DNA of 64,000 bases from CAWGJC01 sp965276665 (GTDB lineage: Bacteria > Pseudomonadota > Alphaproteobacteria > Acetobacterales > Acetobacteraceae). The position numbers and the translations under genes are program-made. The notes below the pieces were generated by a model. That model worked only from the letters and a program-made list of their open reading frames with translations. It searched no databases and had not been told where the DNA came from. Of this stretch, positions 7,288 through 15,755 are shown piece after piece; the first letter of the stretch is position 1, and each line of letters starts with the position of its first letter. The stretch lies in contig OZ255620.1 in NCBI GenBank assembly GCA_965276665.1, positions 2,542,001 through 2,606,000 of the forward strand, given 5' to 3'.

Positions 7288-10118
7288 CAGGCGAGCGCCT
7301 CGCCGACCGCGCGCGCAAGCTCGCGCAGGCCCGGCTCCAGCTCCTTCAGATGGATGCGCACGGCACGGCGGCCGCGCTCTTCCAGCACCTGCAGATCGCC
7401 GCGCGCCTGCGCCGCCTTCACCACGCCGAAGGAGTAGCGCGCATCCGGCACCGCGATGTCCTGCTTGTCGTCGCAGGTGATCTGCACGAACACGCCGGAA
7501 TTCGGGCCGCCCTTGTAGGCCTGTCCCGTGGAGTGCAGGAAGCGCGGGCCGAAGCCGAGGCAGGTCGCGCGCCTGGTGTGGGCGAGGATGTCGCCGCGCA
7601 TCGCCTGCATCGCCGCGATATGCGCGGCATTGCGCTCGATATAGGCGAGCAGCGCCACGTAATCGCCGTCCTGCGCGCGGGCGAGATGACTCTTCAGATA
7701 GCCGGTCAGCGTGTTGTGCTGGCCGAGCGCGCCGGCATTCGCCTGGTCGGCATAGAGCGCGATGCCGTTCTCGCGGAACACCGGCTGCTCGGCCGGCAGC
7801 GAGCCGTCCTTCTCGTATTGCGTGGTGAGCGCGCGCGTCGCGACCTTGCTGGCTTCCACATCGGGCTGGTTGAACGCGTCGATGCCGATGATCGCGCCGG
7901 CCACCGCCGTCGCCATCTCCCAGCGGTAGAATTCCTGCCCGATATGCCACGTATCCGGCAGCACGATGCGCGCCACCGGATGACCGGCCGCCTCCAGCGC
8001 GTCCGCGAGCGCCGCCTGCTTCGCATCCGCCTTCCCGGCGAGGGAGAGATAGGCGAAGAACCGATCCGCGCCGTAGGATTTCGCATCAGCCGGCGGTTCC
8101 GCATCGACCGGGATCAGCCCGTGCCCGTTCTTGCCGGTGCTCTCCGCGAGCAGCTGCTCGAGCCAGGCGCCGAGATCGGCGATGCCGGGCGAGGCGATGA
8201 TCGTCACCTTGTCGCGCTTCTTGTCGCGCGCCGCGACGCCCATCGCGACGCCGAGCTGCACGCCCGGATTCTCCGCCGGCGGCACGTCATCGGCGCAGGC
8301 GCGCACCATCTCCTCGGTGAGGTCGAGGAGCTTCGCGAGATCGAGCCCCATCGCGGCCCCCGGCACCAAACCAAACCTGGACAGCACGGAATACCGGCCG
8401 CCGATCGACTTCACGCCGTAGAAGACATGCGCGAACTTCTTTTCCTTCGCGTGCTTGTCGAGCCCCGAGCCCGGATCGGTCACCGCGACGAAATGCGCGG
8501 CCGCCTTGTCGGCGCCAACCTTCTCGGCCACGCGGGAGAAGAAATACGCCATGTAGATATTCGGCTCGAGCGTCGAGCCGGATTTCGACGACACGATGAA
8601 CAGCGCATGCGCGAGATCGATCGCCTTCTCGAGGGCGGCGATCTGCGCCGGGTCGGTGCTGTCCAGCATGTGGAATTTCGGAAATCCGGGCTGGTGGCCG
8701 AACGTCTCCGCCAGCACCTCCGGCCCGAGGCTCGAGCCGCCCATGCCGAGCAGCACGACATCGGTCCAGCCGCCGGATTTCACCTCGTTCTGAAACGCGG
8801 TGAGCTCGGCCAGCCCGGCCCGCTCCTGCTCGACGATGTGCAGCCAGCCGAGCCATTCATCCTCGTCGGTGCCGGTCCAGAGCGATGCGTCGCCCTGCCA
8901 GAGCTTGCGGATGCGCCCGTCATGCCGCCACGCCTCGGCCTCGGCGGCGATCGCCTTTTCGAGCCCGGCATCGCCCGGCTTGATCACCATGCCGGGCGCG
9001 TCGCCGGCCGAGAGCGTGCGGCGGCGCTGGGCGACGACGCCGAGCAGCTTGTCGAACGCATCGGCGAATTGCTGCACGCCCTCCTCGACGAGCTGGTCCG
9101 TCACCTCGTCCATCGAGACGCCGGCGGCGGCGAGGCCCCGCATGATCGCCTCGGCCTCGGCGAGCCCGTGCATCACCGCATCCGGCTTCACCGCGCCATG
9201 GTCGCGGAACGCATCCATCGTCGCCGGCGGCATGGTGTTGACGGTGTCGCGGCCGATCAGCTCCTCGACATAGAGCGTGTCGGCCAGCGCCTTGTTCTTC
9301 ATGCTGGTCGACGCCCAGAGCAGGCGCTGCGTCTTCGCGCCCTTGGCGGCGAGCGCTTCCCAGCGGGGACCCGCGAACAGGCGCTGGTAGCTCTTGTAGG
9401 CGACCTTGGCGTTGGCGATCGCGACCTTGCCGCGCAGCTTGTCCGCCGCCGCCTTGTCGGCCACGTGCTCGAGCTTCGCGTCGACCAGCGTGTCGATGCG
9501 GCTGACGAAGAAGCTCGCCACGCTCGCCACCTTCGACACGTCGCCGCCCGACTTCGCGAGCTCCTCGAGCCCGGCGATGTAGGATTCCACCACCTGCTCG
9601 TACATCCCGACCGCGAAGAGCAGCGTCACGTTGATGTTGAGCCCCTGGCCGATCAGCGTGCGGATCGCCGGAACGCCGGCATGCGTGCCGGGCACCTTCA
9701 CCATCAGGTTTTTACGGTCGACCGCCTTCCACAGGCGGAGCGCCTCCTCGACCGTGTCCTTGGTGTTGTTCGCGAGGTAGGGCGAGCATTCCAGGCTGAT
9801 GAAGCCGTCCGCGCCCTTCGTCGCATCCCAGACCGGGCGGAGCACATCGGCGCCGGCGCGGATATCGGCCATCGCCAGATGCTCGTAGATCGCGGAGATG
9901 CCGTGATCGCCGCTGTCCTGGAACGCCTTCAGCGCGTCGGCATATTCCTCGCTCTCGCCGATCGCCTTTTCGAAGATCGACGGGTTGGAGGTGACGCCGC
10001 GCAAACCATCGCGCTCGATCAGCGTCTTCAGCTCGCCTTTCTCGATCAGGTCGCGACGCACGTAATCGAGCCAGGGCGACTGGCCGCATTGCTCGGTGAG
10101 CTGCTTCAGCGGATTCAT
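7287..10118 (-). CDS. tal-pgi: Bifunctional transaldolase / glucose-6-phosphate isomerase
   Basis: 943 residues, a fusion. Residues 1 to about 370 are transaldolase: GVTSNPSIFEKAI near the N-terminus and LMVKVPGT with the Schiff-base Lys. Residues from about 390 to the end are phosphoglucose isomerase: LLGMGGSSLGPEVLAE and FIVSSKSGSTLEPN bind the phosphate. One polypeptide therefore links the non-oxidative pentose phosphate branch to fructose 6-phosphate/glucose 6-phosphate exchange. This fusion is known from acetic acid bacteria and relatives. It lies 70 bases downstream of tkt and is coupled to zwf. Confidence 0.95.
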   Translation of the reverse strand: MNPLKQLTEQCGQSPWLDYVRRDLIEKGELKTLIERDGLRGVTSNPSIFEKAIGESEEYADALKAFQDSGDHGISAIYEHLAMADIRAGADVLRPVWDATKGADGFISLECSPYLANNTKDTVEEALRLWKAVDRKNLMVKVPGTHAGVPAIRTLIGQGLNINVTLLFAVGMYEQVVESYIAGLEELAKSGGDVSKVASVASFFVSRIDTLVDAKLEHVADKAAADKLRGKVAIANAKVAYKSYQRLFAGPRWEALAAKGAKTQRLLWASTSMKNKALADTLYVEELIGRDTVNTMPPATMDAFRDHGAVKPDAVMHGLAEAEAIMRGLAAAGVSMDEVTDQLVEEGVQQFADAFDKLLGVVAQRRRTLSAGDAPGMVIKPGDAGLEKAIAAEAEAWRHDGRIRKLWQGDASLWTGTDEDEWLGWLHIVEQERAGLAELTAFQNEVKSGGWTDVVLLGMGGSSLGPEVLAETFGHQPGFPKFHMLDSTDPAQIAALEKAIDLAHALFIVSSKSGSTLEPNIYMAYFFSRVAEKVGADKAAAHFVAVTDPGSGLDKHAKEKKFAHVFYGVKSIGGRYSVLSRFGLVPGAAMGLDLAKLLDLTEEMVRACADDVPPAENPGVQLGVAMGVAARDKKRDKVTIIASPGIADLGAWLEQLLAESTGKNGHGLIPVDAEPPADAKSYGADRFFAYLSLAGKADAKQAALADALEAAGHPVARIVLPDTWHIGQEFYRWEMATAVAGAIIGIDAFNQPDVEASKVATRALTTQYEKDGSLPAEQPVFRENGIALYADQANAGALGQHNTLTGYLKSHLARAQDGDYVALLAYIERNAAHIAAMQAMRGDILAHTRRATCLGFGPRFLHSTGQAYKGGPNSGVFVQITCDDKQDIAVPDARYSFGVVKAAQARGDLQVLEERGRRAVRIHLKELEPGLRELARAVGEALA

Positions 10119-10188
10119 CTGATCCTCCCTTGAGGGCGGCGATCCAGGATTGCGGCGGACACCCTCGACACGCGAGAGCCCCGCGGAA

Positions 10189-12276
10189 TTACTCGGCGGC
10201 CTTGGGCAGCGAGCGCGTGCGGGCGATCTGCGCCCGCGCGGCCTCCGCCACCTTCTCCGGCGTGAACCCGAACTTGTCGAGCAGGGCGGGCAGCGGCGCC
10301 GAGGCGCCGAAACTCCGCATGCCGATGATCGCGCCCTTCATGCCGACATAACGCTCCCAGCCCAGCGTCGCCGCCTGCTCCACCGAGACGCGCGCGAGCA
10401 CGCCGGGCGGCAGCACGCCGTCGCGATACGCCTCGTCCTGCAGCTCGAACAGCTCCCAGCACGGCATCGAGACGACACGCACGGCGACGCCTTCGCCGGC
10501 CAGCAGCTTCGCGGCGCTCATGCAGAGCGACACCTCGCTGCCGGTCCCCATCAGGATCACCTGCGGATCGGGCTTCGAATCCCACAGCACGTAGGCGCCG
10601 CGCGCGAGGCCCGCGGCGGCGCCGACCATCGAACGGTCGAGCGTCGGCAGCTTCTGGCGCGACAGGATCATGCAGGCGGGCGAATGGTGATGCCCCATCA
10701 GGAAGCGCCAGGCCTCCGCCACCTCGTTCGCGTCGCACGGGCGGATGGTCAGCATGCCCGGCATGCCGCGGAAGCTCGCGATCTGCTCCACCGGCTGATG
10801 CGTCGGACCGTCCTCGCCCACCCCGATGCTGTCATGGGTGAACAGCCAGACCACCGGCAGCTCCATCAGCGAGGAGAGCCGGATCGAGGCGCGCATGTAA
10901 TCGGAGAAGATCAGGAAGCCCGAGCCGTAGGAACGCAGCTTCGACAGCGACATCCCGTTGCAGATCGCGCCCATCGCGTGCTCGCGGATGCCGAAATGGA
11001 AGTTGCGGCCCGCATAATTGTTCGGCTCGAAACTGCCGGCGCCGTCGAATTTCAGATCGGACTTGGTGGAGGGCGACAGATCGGCAGCCCCGCCCAGCAG
11101 ATAGGGGATTTTCTCCGCCAGCGCATTCAGCACCTTGCCGGAGGAATCACGGCTCGCGATGCCGCCCTCATCGGCGGGGAAGCTCGGAATGGCGCCCTCC
11201 CAGCCGGCCGGCATCTCGCGCTTCTGCATCAAGTCGAACTCGGCCGCGAGATCGGGATGCTCGGCGCGATACCGCTCGAACAGCGCGTTCCACGCCTTCG
11301 ACGCCGCCGCGCCGCGCGCGCCGACACCCTGCTGGAAATGCTCGTACACGCCGTCCGGCACCAGGAACTGCGCGTCCTCCGGCCAGCCATAAGCCGCCTT
11401 GGCGCCACGCACCTCCTTCTCGCCGAGCGGCTCGCCATGCGCCTCCTTGGTGTCGTGCTTGGTCGGCGCGCCATAGGCGATATGGCTCTCCACGATGATC
11501 ATCGTCGGGCGGGACCGCTCGCGGTCGAAATCGCGCAGCGCCTTGGCCAGCGATTTCGTGTCATTGGCGTCGCGCACATGCAGCACGTTCCAGCCATAGG
11601 CGAGGAACCGCGTGCCCACATCCTCGGTGAAGGCAAGATCGGTCGAACCCTCGATGGAGATGCGGTTGCTGTCATAGATCCAGCAGAGATTGGACAGGCG
11701 CAAATGCCCGGCGAGCGACGCCGCCTCGCTGGAAATCCCCTCCATCATGTCGCCATCCGAGCAGATGGCGTAGATGTTGTGGTCGACCACCGGAAACCCC
11801 GGCTTGTTGTAGCGCGTCTCCATGAAACGCTCGGCCGCCGCCATGCCGACGCTCATCGCGACACCCTGGCCGAGCGGGCCCGTCGTCGCCTCCACACCGG
11901 TCGTGTGGTGATACTCGGGATGCCCGGGCGTCGAACTGTCGATCTGCCGGAATTTCTTGATGTCATCGAGACTGACCGTGGGCTTGCCGGTCTTCTCGTA
12001 TTTCTTCACCGCCTGCACCTGCGCGAGATGCAACACCGAATAAAGCAGCATCGACGCATGGCCGCAGGAGAGGATGAAACGGTCGCGGTTCGGCCAGAGC
12101 GGATCGGCCGGATCATACCTCAGCCGATGGTTCCACAGCTCATACGCCACCGGCGCCAACGCCATCGGCGTGCCCGGATGGCCGGAATTCGCCTTCTGAA
12201 CCGCATCCATCGCCAAGGTGCGCATCGTGTCGATGCACAGAAGATCAGGATCCATCTCCGCCAAACGGTCAGCCAT
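10189..12276 (-). CDS. tkt: Transketolase
   Basis: 695 residues from the ATG at 12276, preceded by GGGAGAG. Transfers two-carbon ketol units using thiamine diphosphate. N-terminal block ANSGHPGTPMALAP, the TPP/Mg site in SDGDMMEGISSEAASLAG, and the C-terminal THDSIGVGEDGPTHQPVEQ signature are intact. First gene of the pentose phosphate operon. The gap upstream carries an R3 palindrome, so its promoter probably lies within about 100 bases of the ATG, but none was recognised with confidence. Confidence 0.95.
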   Translation of the reverse strand: MADRLAEMDPDLLCIDTMRTLAMDAVQKANSGHPGTPMALAPVAYELWNHRLRYDPADPLWPNRDRFILSCGHASMLLYSVLHLAQVQAVKKYEKTGKPTVSLDDIKKFRQIDSSTPGHPEYHHTTGVEATTGPLGQGVAMSVGMAAAERFMETRYNKPGFPVVDHNIYAICSDGDMMEGISSEAASLAGHLRLSNLCWIYDSNRISIEGSTDLAFTEDVGTRFLAYGWNVLHVRDANDTKSLAKALRDFDRERSRPTMIIVESHIAYGAPTKHDTKEAHGEPLGEKEVRGAKAAYGWPEDAQFLVPDGVYEHFQQGVGARGAAASKAWNALFERYRAEHPDLAAEFDLMQKREMPAGWEGAIPSFPADEGGIASRDSSGKVLNALAEKIPYLLGGAADLSPSTKSDLKFDGAGSFEPNNYAGRNFHFGIREHAMGAICNGMSLSKLRSYGSGFLIFSDYMRASIRLSSLMELPVVWLFTHDSIGVGEDGPTHQPVEQIASFRGMPGMLTIRPCDANEVAEAWRFLMGHHHSPACMILSRQKLPTLDRSMVGAAAGLARGAYVLWDSKPDPQVILMGTGSEVSLCMSAAKLLAGEGVAVRVVSMPCWELFELQDEAYRDGVLPPGVLARVSVEQAATLGWERYVGMKGAIIGMRSFGASAPLPALLDKFGFTPEKVAEAARAQIARTRSLPKAAE

Positions 12277-12384
12277 CACAACTCTCCCAGCATCACCGTC
12301 CCAAAACGCACCCACCACACCAACGATCCACCCGTCCACCACATTTCGTTGACAGACACACCGGTCGCAAGGGGAGAGGGCGGG

Positions 12385-12596
12385 AAGGCCAGGGCGCTGC
12401 CCCCATGCATCACTTGGGACCCCGCAAGGGCCGAGCCCTTAGAACCCGACTATGGCTGTTTGGGGAGGGGTGGGCCAGGGAATCGTTGAGCCACCTCCTC
12501 GCCCACCCCTCCCCAAACAGCCGTAATGGATTCCAAAGGCTCGGCCTTTGGCGGGGGTCCAGGGGGCAGCGCCCCCTGGCCTTCCTGCCTTCACCC
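12385..12596. repeat. R3 palindromic repeat, copy 1
   Basis: About 210-bp imperfect palindrome between the aldo/keto reductase and tkt genes. The core is a perfect 22-bp inverted repeat, 12454-12475 against 12501-12522, with a 25-base loop. The right flank contains two small perfect hairpins (CCAAAGGC/GCCTTTGG; CCAGGGGGC/GCCCCCTGG), and the left flank is a degenerate mirror of it. A second copy is at 56853-57055. The right flanks of the two copies are almost identical, but the core arm sequences differ, each remaining perfectly paired. Confidence 0.8.
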
Positions 12597-13574
12597 CCCT
12601 GGGACCGGTGCGTTGTCAGGGATGAGGCCGTGGGAGCGGAGGGTGGTCCAGAGGGCGGGTGGGATGGAGGTTTGGACGAAGGCGAGGTTTTCCTCGAGTT
12701 CGGCGGGGGTTCGCGCGCCTGGGATGGCGGCGGCGACGGTGGGGTTGGCGGTGCAGAATTGCAGGGCGGCGGCTTTGAGCGGCGTGTCGAATTCGGCGCA
12801 GGTTTCGGCGAGGCGCCGGGTTCGGGCGACGAGTTCGGGCGGCGCGGCTTCGTAGTCGAAGGTGGCGCCGCCGGCGAGCAGGCCGGAATTGTACGGGCCG
12901 CCGATGACGAGCTTGACCCCGCGTTCGTCGCAGCGGGGCATCAGGGTGTCGAGCGTGGCGTGGCGGAGCAGCGAGTATTGGCCGGCGATGAGGAAGATGT
13001 CGGGGTCGGCCTGGTCGAGCGCGCGGAGGCAGGGTTCGATGACGTTGACCCCGAGGCCCCAGGCGCGGATCACGCCTTCCTCGCGCAGCCGGGTCAGCGC
13101 GCGGGCGGCGCCGGACATCGCGATGGCGAAGCTGTCGACCCAGGCCGGGCCGAGCTGGTCTTCCGAGACATCGTGGATGAAGGCGATGTCGATGCGGTCG
13201 AGGCCGAGCCGGGTGAGGCTCGCCTCGATGGAGCGGAGCGTGCCGTCCGCGGTGTAGTCGCGCCGGCGGCGGAACGGCAGCGCCCGGGCGAAATTCTCCG
13301 CCGGGTCGGGCACGCCCGCATCGGGTTCGAGCAGGCGGCCGGTCTTGGTGGCGAGGACGTAGTCGTCGCGCGGCTTGGTGCGGAGGATTTCGCCCATGCG
13401 GCGCTCGGAGAGGCCGGCGCCGTAATGCGGGGCGGTGTCGTAGAAGCGGATGCCGCCGGTCCAGGCCGCCTCGACGGTGGCGAGGGCGGTCTCTTCCGGG
13501 ATGGCGCTGAACAGATTGCCGAGCGGGGCGCCGCCGAGGCCGAGCGGACCGGGCGGGACGAAATGGGCTGGCAT
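12591..13574 (-). CDS. Aldo/keto reductase, aldose 1-dehydrogenase-like
   Basis: 327 residues from an ATG with AGGAGG upstream. TIM-barrel NAD(P)-dependent oxidoreductase. The start PLGLGGAPLGNL, the catalytic Asp/Tyr region FYDTAPHYGAGLSE, the Lys in VLATKTGR and the His in IAFIHDV make up the AKR tetrad. The overall arrangement resembles the D-threo-aldose 1-dehydrogenase / L-fucose dehydrogenase group rather than classic aldose reductases. Monocistronic, flanked by R3 and a divergent ferredoxin gene. Substrate is not determinable here. Confidence 0.85.
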   Translation of the reverse strand: MPAHFVPPGPLGLGGAPLGNLFSAIPEETALATVEAAWTGGIRFYDTAPHYGAGLSERRMGEILRTKPRDDYVLATKTGRLLEPDAGVPDPAENFARALPFRRRRDYTADGTLRSIEASLTRLGLDRIDIAFIHDVSEDQLGPAWVDSFAIAMSGAARALTRLREEGVIRAWGLGVNVIEPCLRALDQADPDIFLIAGQYSLLRHATLDTLMPRCDERGVKLVIGGPYNSGLLAGGATFDYEAAPPELVARTRRLAETCAEFDTPLKAAALQFCTANPTVAAAIPGARTPAELEENLAFVQTSIPPALWTTLRSHGLIPDNAPVPGG

Positions 13575-13690
13575 GGAGCCTCCTGAGTTTCGGCCGGGGG
13601 GTTCGGCGTAGGTGGGAACGGCGGGCGGCGCCTGATGTTGCGCGGCGCGGCGGCCCGGCGGCATCGTGCGCGCGGAGCAGGGGGACGTTG

Positions 13691-14011
13691 ATGCCGCGCG
13701 CGATTTTCGTCCAGCCCGACGGGTCGAGCGAGACGCTCGAGGTGGCGGAGGGCATGAGCCTGATGCAGGCGGCGGCGGATGCCGGCGTGCCCGGCATTCC
13801 GGGCCAGTGCGGCGGCAACGCGATGTGCGCCACCTGCCATGTGTTCGTGGACGAGAGCTGGCTGCAGCACCTGCCGCCGGCGGACGCGAACGAGGACGGG
13901 CTGCTCGAGGGCACCGCCACGCCGCGCGGGCCCGGCAGCCGGCTTTCCTGCCAGATCGTGATGAGCGCGGCGCTGGACGGTATCGTCGTCGGAGTCCCGA
14001 CGCGGCAGTAG
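13691..14011 (+). CDS. 2Fe-2S ferredoxin
   Basis: 106 residues, close to the usual size for adrenodoxin/putidaredoxin-type ferredoxins. Cluster ligands are the Cys residues in GQCGGNAMCATCHVFVDE (C-x5-C-x2-C) plus the later Cys in LSCQI. It is an electron carrier for an oxygenase or a biosynthetic redox enzyme; no partner is adjacent, though the divergent aldo/keto reductase is 116 bases away. The start is the ATG at 13691. The last codons and stop are repeated downstream as a 27-bp tandem. Confidence 0.88.
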   Translation: MPRAIFVQPDGSSETLEVAEGMSLMQAAADAGVPGIPGQCGGNAMCATCHVFVDESWLQHLPPADANEDGLLEGTATPRGPGSRLSCQIVMSAALDGIVVGVPTRQ

Positions 14012-14066
14012 GTTTTCGGGGTTCCGACGCGGCAGTAGGTTTCGGGGGGGCCGACGCGGCAATGGG
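13997..14066. repeat. 27-bp tandem repeat at the ferredoxin stop
   Basis: ccgacgcggcagtagg occurs at 13997 and 14024, with a diverged third unit at 14051, exact spacing 27 bases. The first unit contains the ferredoxin stop codon. The period is a multiple of three, so the duplication keeps frame but lies outside the coding region. Confidence 0.75.
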
Positions 14067-14137
14067 GTCGCGGAATGATAGGCGGCGTGCCGGCGCCGCA
14101 TTAAGCTGGCGTGGCGAACATTCGCGGAGGCCGAGCC

Positions 14138-15319
14138 ATGGACATCGAAGCGTCCACCCAACACCATCCGCCTTTCGATGCGGCGCGGCTCGACGCGCTG
14201 ATGGCGGAAGCCGGGATCGATCTGCTGCTGGTGACCAGCAAGCCCAACGTGCAGTACCTGCTCGGCGGCTATCGCGTCGCCTTCTTCGAGAATTTCGACG
14301 CGGTGGGGATCAGCCGGTATCTGCCGGTGCTGATCTATCCGCGCGGGCGGCCCGACCAGGCCGCCTATATCGGCGCGCGGCTGGAAGCGCACGAGGCGGC
14401 GGTGCGGCGGTTCTGGACGCCGGAGCTCCGCCTGGCCGCGCATGGCACGATCGACGCGACGGAGCTGGCGCTCGATTATCTGCGCGGGACCGGCCTGTCG
14501 CCCCGGCGGATCGGGGTCGAACTCGGCTTCCTGCCGGCCGATGCCCATGCGGCGCTCCGCGCCGCGCTGCCGGATGCGGCGTTCGTCGAGGCGCTGCCGG
14601 TGCTCGAGATGCTGCGCGCGGTGAAGACGCCGCGCGAGCTCGGCTTGCTCCGCACGGCGTCCGAGCGGGTGGTCGCGGCGATGCTGGAGGTGATCGGCGC
14701 GCATGGGCCGGGAGCGACGAAGCACGAGATCGTCGAGGCGCTGCGCCGGGCCGAGGCGGCGCGCGGCCTCGCCTTCGATTATTGCCTGATCACCGCCGGG
14801 ACCAGCCCGAACCGCGCGGTCTCCGACCAGGCGCTGGCGGCGGGGGACATCCTGTCGCTCGATTCCGGCGGCAATTACCGCGGCTATATCGGCGATCTCT
14901 GCCGCATGGGCGTGGTGGGCGAGCCGGACGCCGAGCTGGTCGACCTGCTGGCCGAGGTGGATACGATCCAGCAGGCGGCGATGCGCCCGGTGCGGCATGG
15001 CGCGCCGGGTGGTGCGGTGTACGAGGCGGCCGGCAAGGCGCTGGCCGGCACGCCGAACCGGACAAATCTCGATTTTCTCGCGCATGGCATGGGGCTGGTG
15101 ACGCATGAGGTGCCGCACCTCACCGATCGCGGCCCGGTGCCCTACTCGGCGAGCGATGCCGGCCGGCCGCTGCTCGCCGGGATGGTGCTGTCGGTGGAGA
15201 CCACGCTGCACCATCCGGCGCGCGGCTTCATCAAGCTAGAGGACACGATCGCCGTCACCGAGGACGGGTTCGAGATGATGGGAGGCGAAGGCCGAGGCTG
15301 GAACCGCGCGCTTTCCTGA
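14138..15319 (+). CDS. M24-family Xaa-Pro aminopeptidase-like metallopeptidase
   Basis: 393 residues from the ATG preceded by CGGAGG; a GTG nine codons upstream is less likely. The N-terminal creatinase-like domain (about 1-160) is followed by the pita-bread metallopeptidase domain. Dinuclear metal ligands are visible: Asp in LSLDSGG, Asp in YIGDLCRMG, His in LAHGMGL, Glu in LSVETTL and Glu in IKLEDTIAV. It probably cleaves X-Pro peptides or a related small amide. It stands alone between the ferredoxin gene and an R2 element. Confidence 0.88.
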   Translation: MDIEASTQHHPPFDAARLDALMAEAGIDLLLVTSKPNVQYLLGGYRVAFFENFDAVGISRYLPVLIYPRGRPDQAAYIGARLEAHEAAVRRFWTPELRLAAHGTIDATELALDYLRGTGLSPRRIGVELGFLPADAHAALRAALPDAAFVEALPVLEMLRAVKTPRELGLLRTASERVVAAMLEVIGAHGPGATKHEIVEALRRAEAARGLAFDYCLITAGTSPNRAVSDQALAAGDILSLDSGGNYRGYIGDLCRMGVVGEPDAELVDLLAEVDTIQQAAMRPVRHGAPGGAVYEAAGKALAGTPNRTNLDFLAHGMGLVTHEVPHLTDRGPVPYSASDAGRPLLAGMVLSVETTLHHPARGFIKLEDTIAVTEDGFEMMGGEGRGWNRALS

Positions 15320-15337
15320 TTCCTGAGATTCGCGGCC

Positions 15338-15480
15338 AGAGGCTGTTCGGAAACTCGGTCTGGTGAGTCAGCTGGCGTGATTTCAGAGCACCGGAGCGGA
15401 GCGGCCTTGAGGGCCGTGAGCACCGGAGCACAGGAAAAGCGCGTCAGATGGACGCCAGACCGGGTTTACGAATAGCCTCT
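15338..15480. repeat. R2 element, copy 1 (143 bp)
   Basis: Terminal inverted repeats of about 26 bases (agaggctgttcggaaactcgg and its near-complement ending aatagcctct) enclose a GC-rich centre. Same length as the copy at 17646-17788. The right end plus the next base forms the TAG stop codon of the minus-strand CsbD gene. No target-site duplication is obvious. Confidence 0.8.
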
Positions 15481-15718
15481 AGATCCAGCGGCCGATGCGG
15501 CCGACGAGATAGCCGATTCCGGCCGAGATCAGCAGGGCGGTGATCGGCTGGTCGCGGATCACGTCCGCCAGCTGGCCGGCCTGGTTCTGCACCTTGCCGG
15601 CGACCTGATCGGCCTTGCCTTCGGCCTGCAGCTTCGAATCGCCGACGAGCCCGCCCGCCGCATCCTTCGCGTGGCCCGCCAACGAGCGCGCCGCGCCACC
15701 CAACCGGTCTTCGTCCAT
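15479..15718 (-). CDS. CsbD-like stress protein with C-terminal membrane segment
   Basis: 79 residues from the ATG 9 bases after AGGAG. The N-terminal half (DRLGGAARSLAGHAKDAAGG, then GKADQVAGKVQNQAGQ) has the CsbD-type amphipathic repeat. The C-terminal half ends in a Gly-containing hydrophobic stretch (TALLISAGIGYLVGRIG) like ElaB/YqjD inner-membrane anchors. Probably a stationary-phase or envelope-stress protein. Its TAG stop is formed by the end of R2 copy 1. Confidence 0.8.
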   Translation of the reverse strand: MDEDRLGGAARSLAGHAKDAAGGLVGDSKLQAEGKADQVAGKVQNQAGQLADVIRDQPITALLISAGIGYLVGRIGRWI

Positions 15719-15755
15719 CTGCAATACTCCTGCCTCGTTGAGGGGCAACGGCCGC

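Noticed and set aside
7350..10133. Long plus-strand open frame opposite tal-pgi
   Set aside because: Arg/His/Asp-rich translation with no domain, caused by high GC third positions of the real gene on the other strand.
10150..12489. Plus-strand open frame opposite tkt
   Set aside because: Shadow of transketolase codon bias; no motif or ribosome site.
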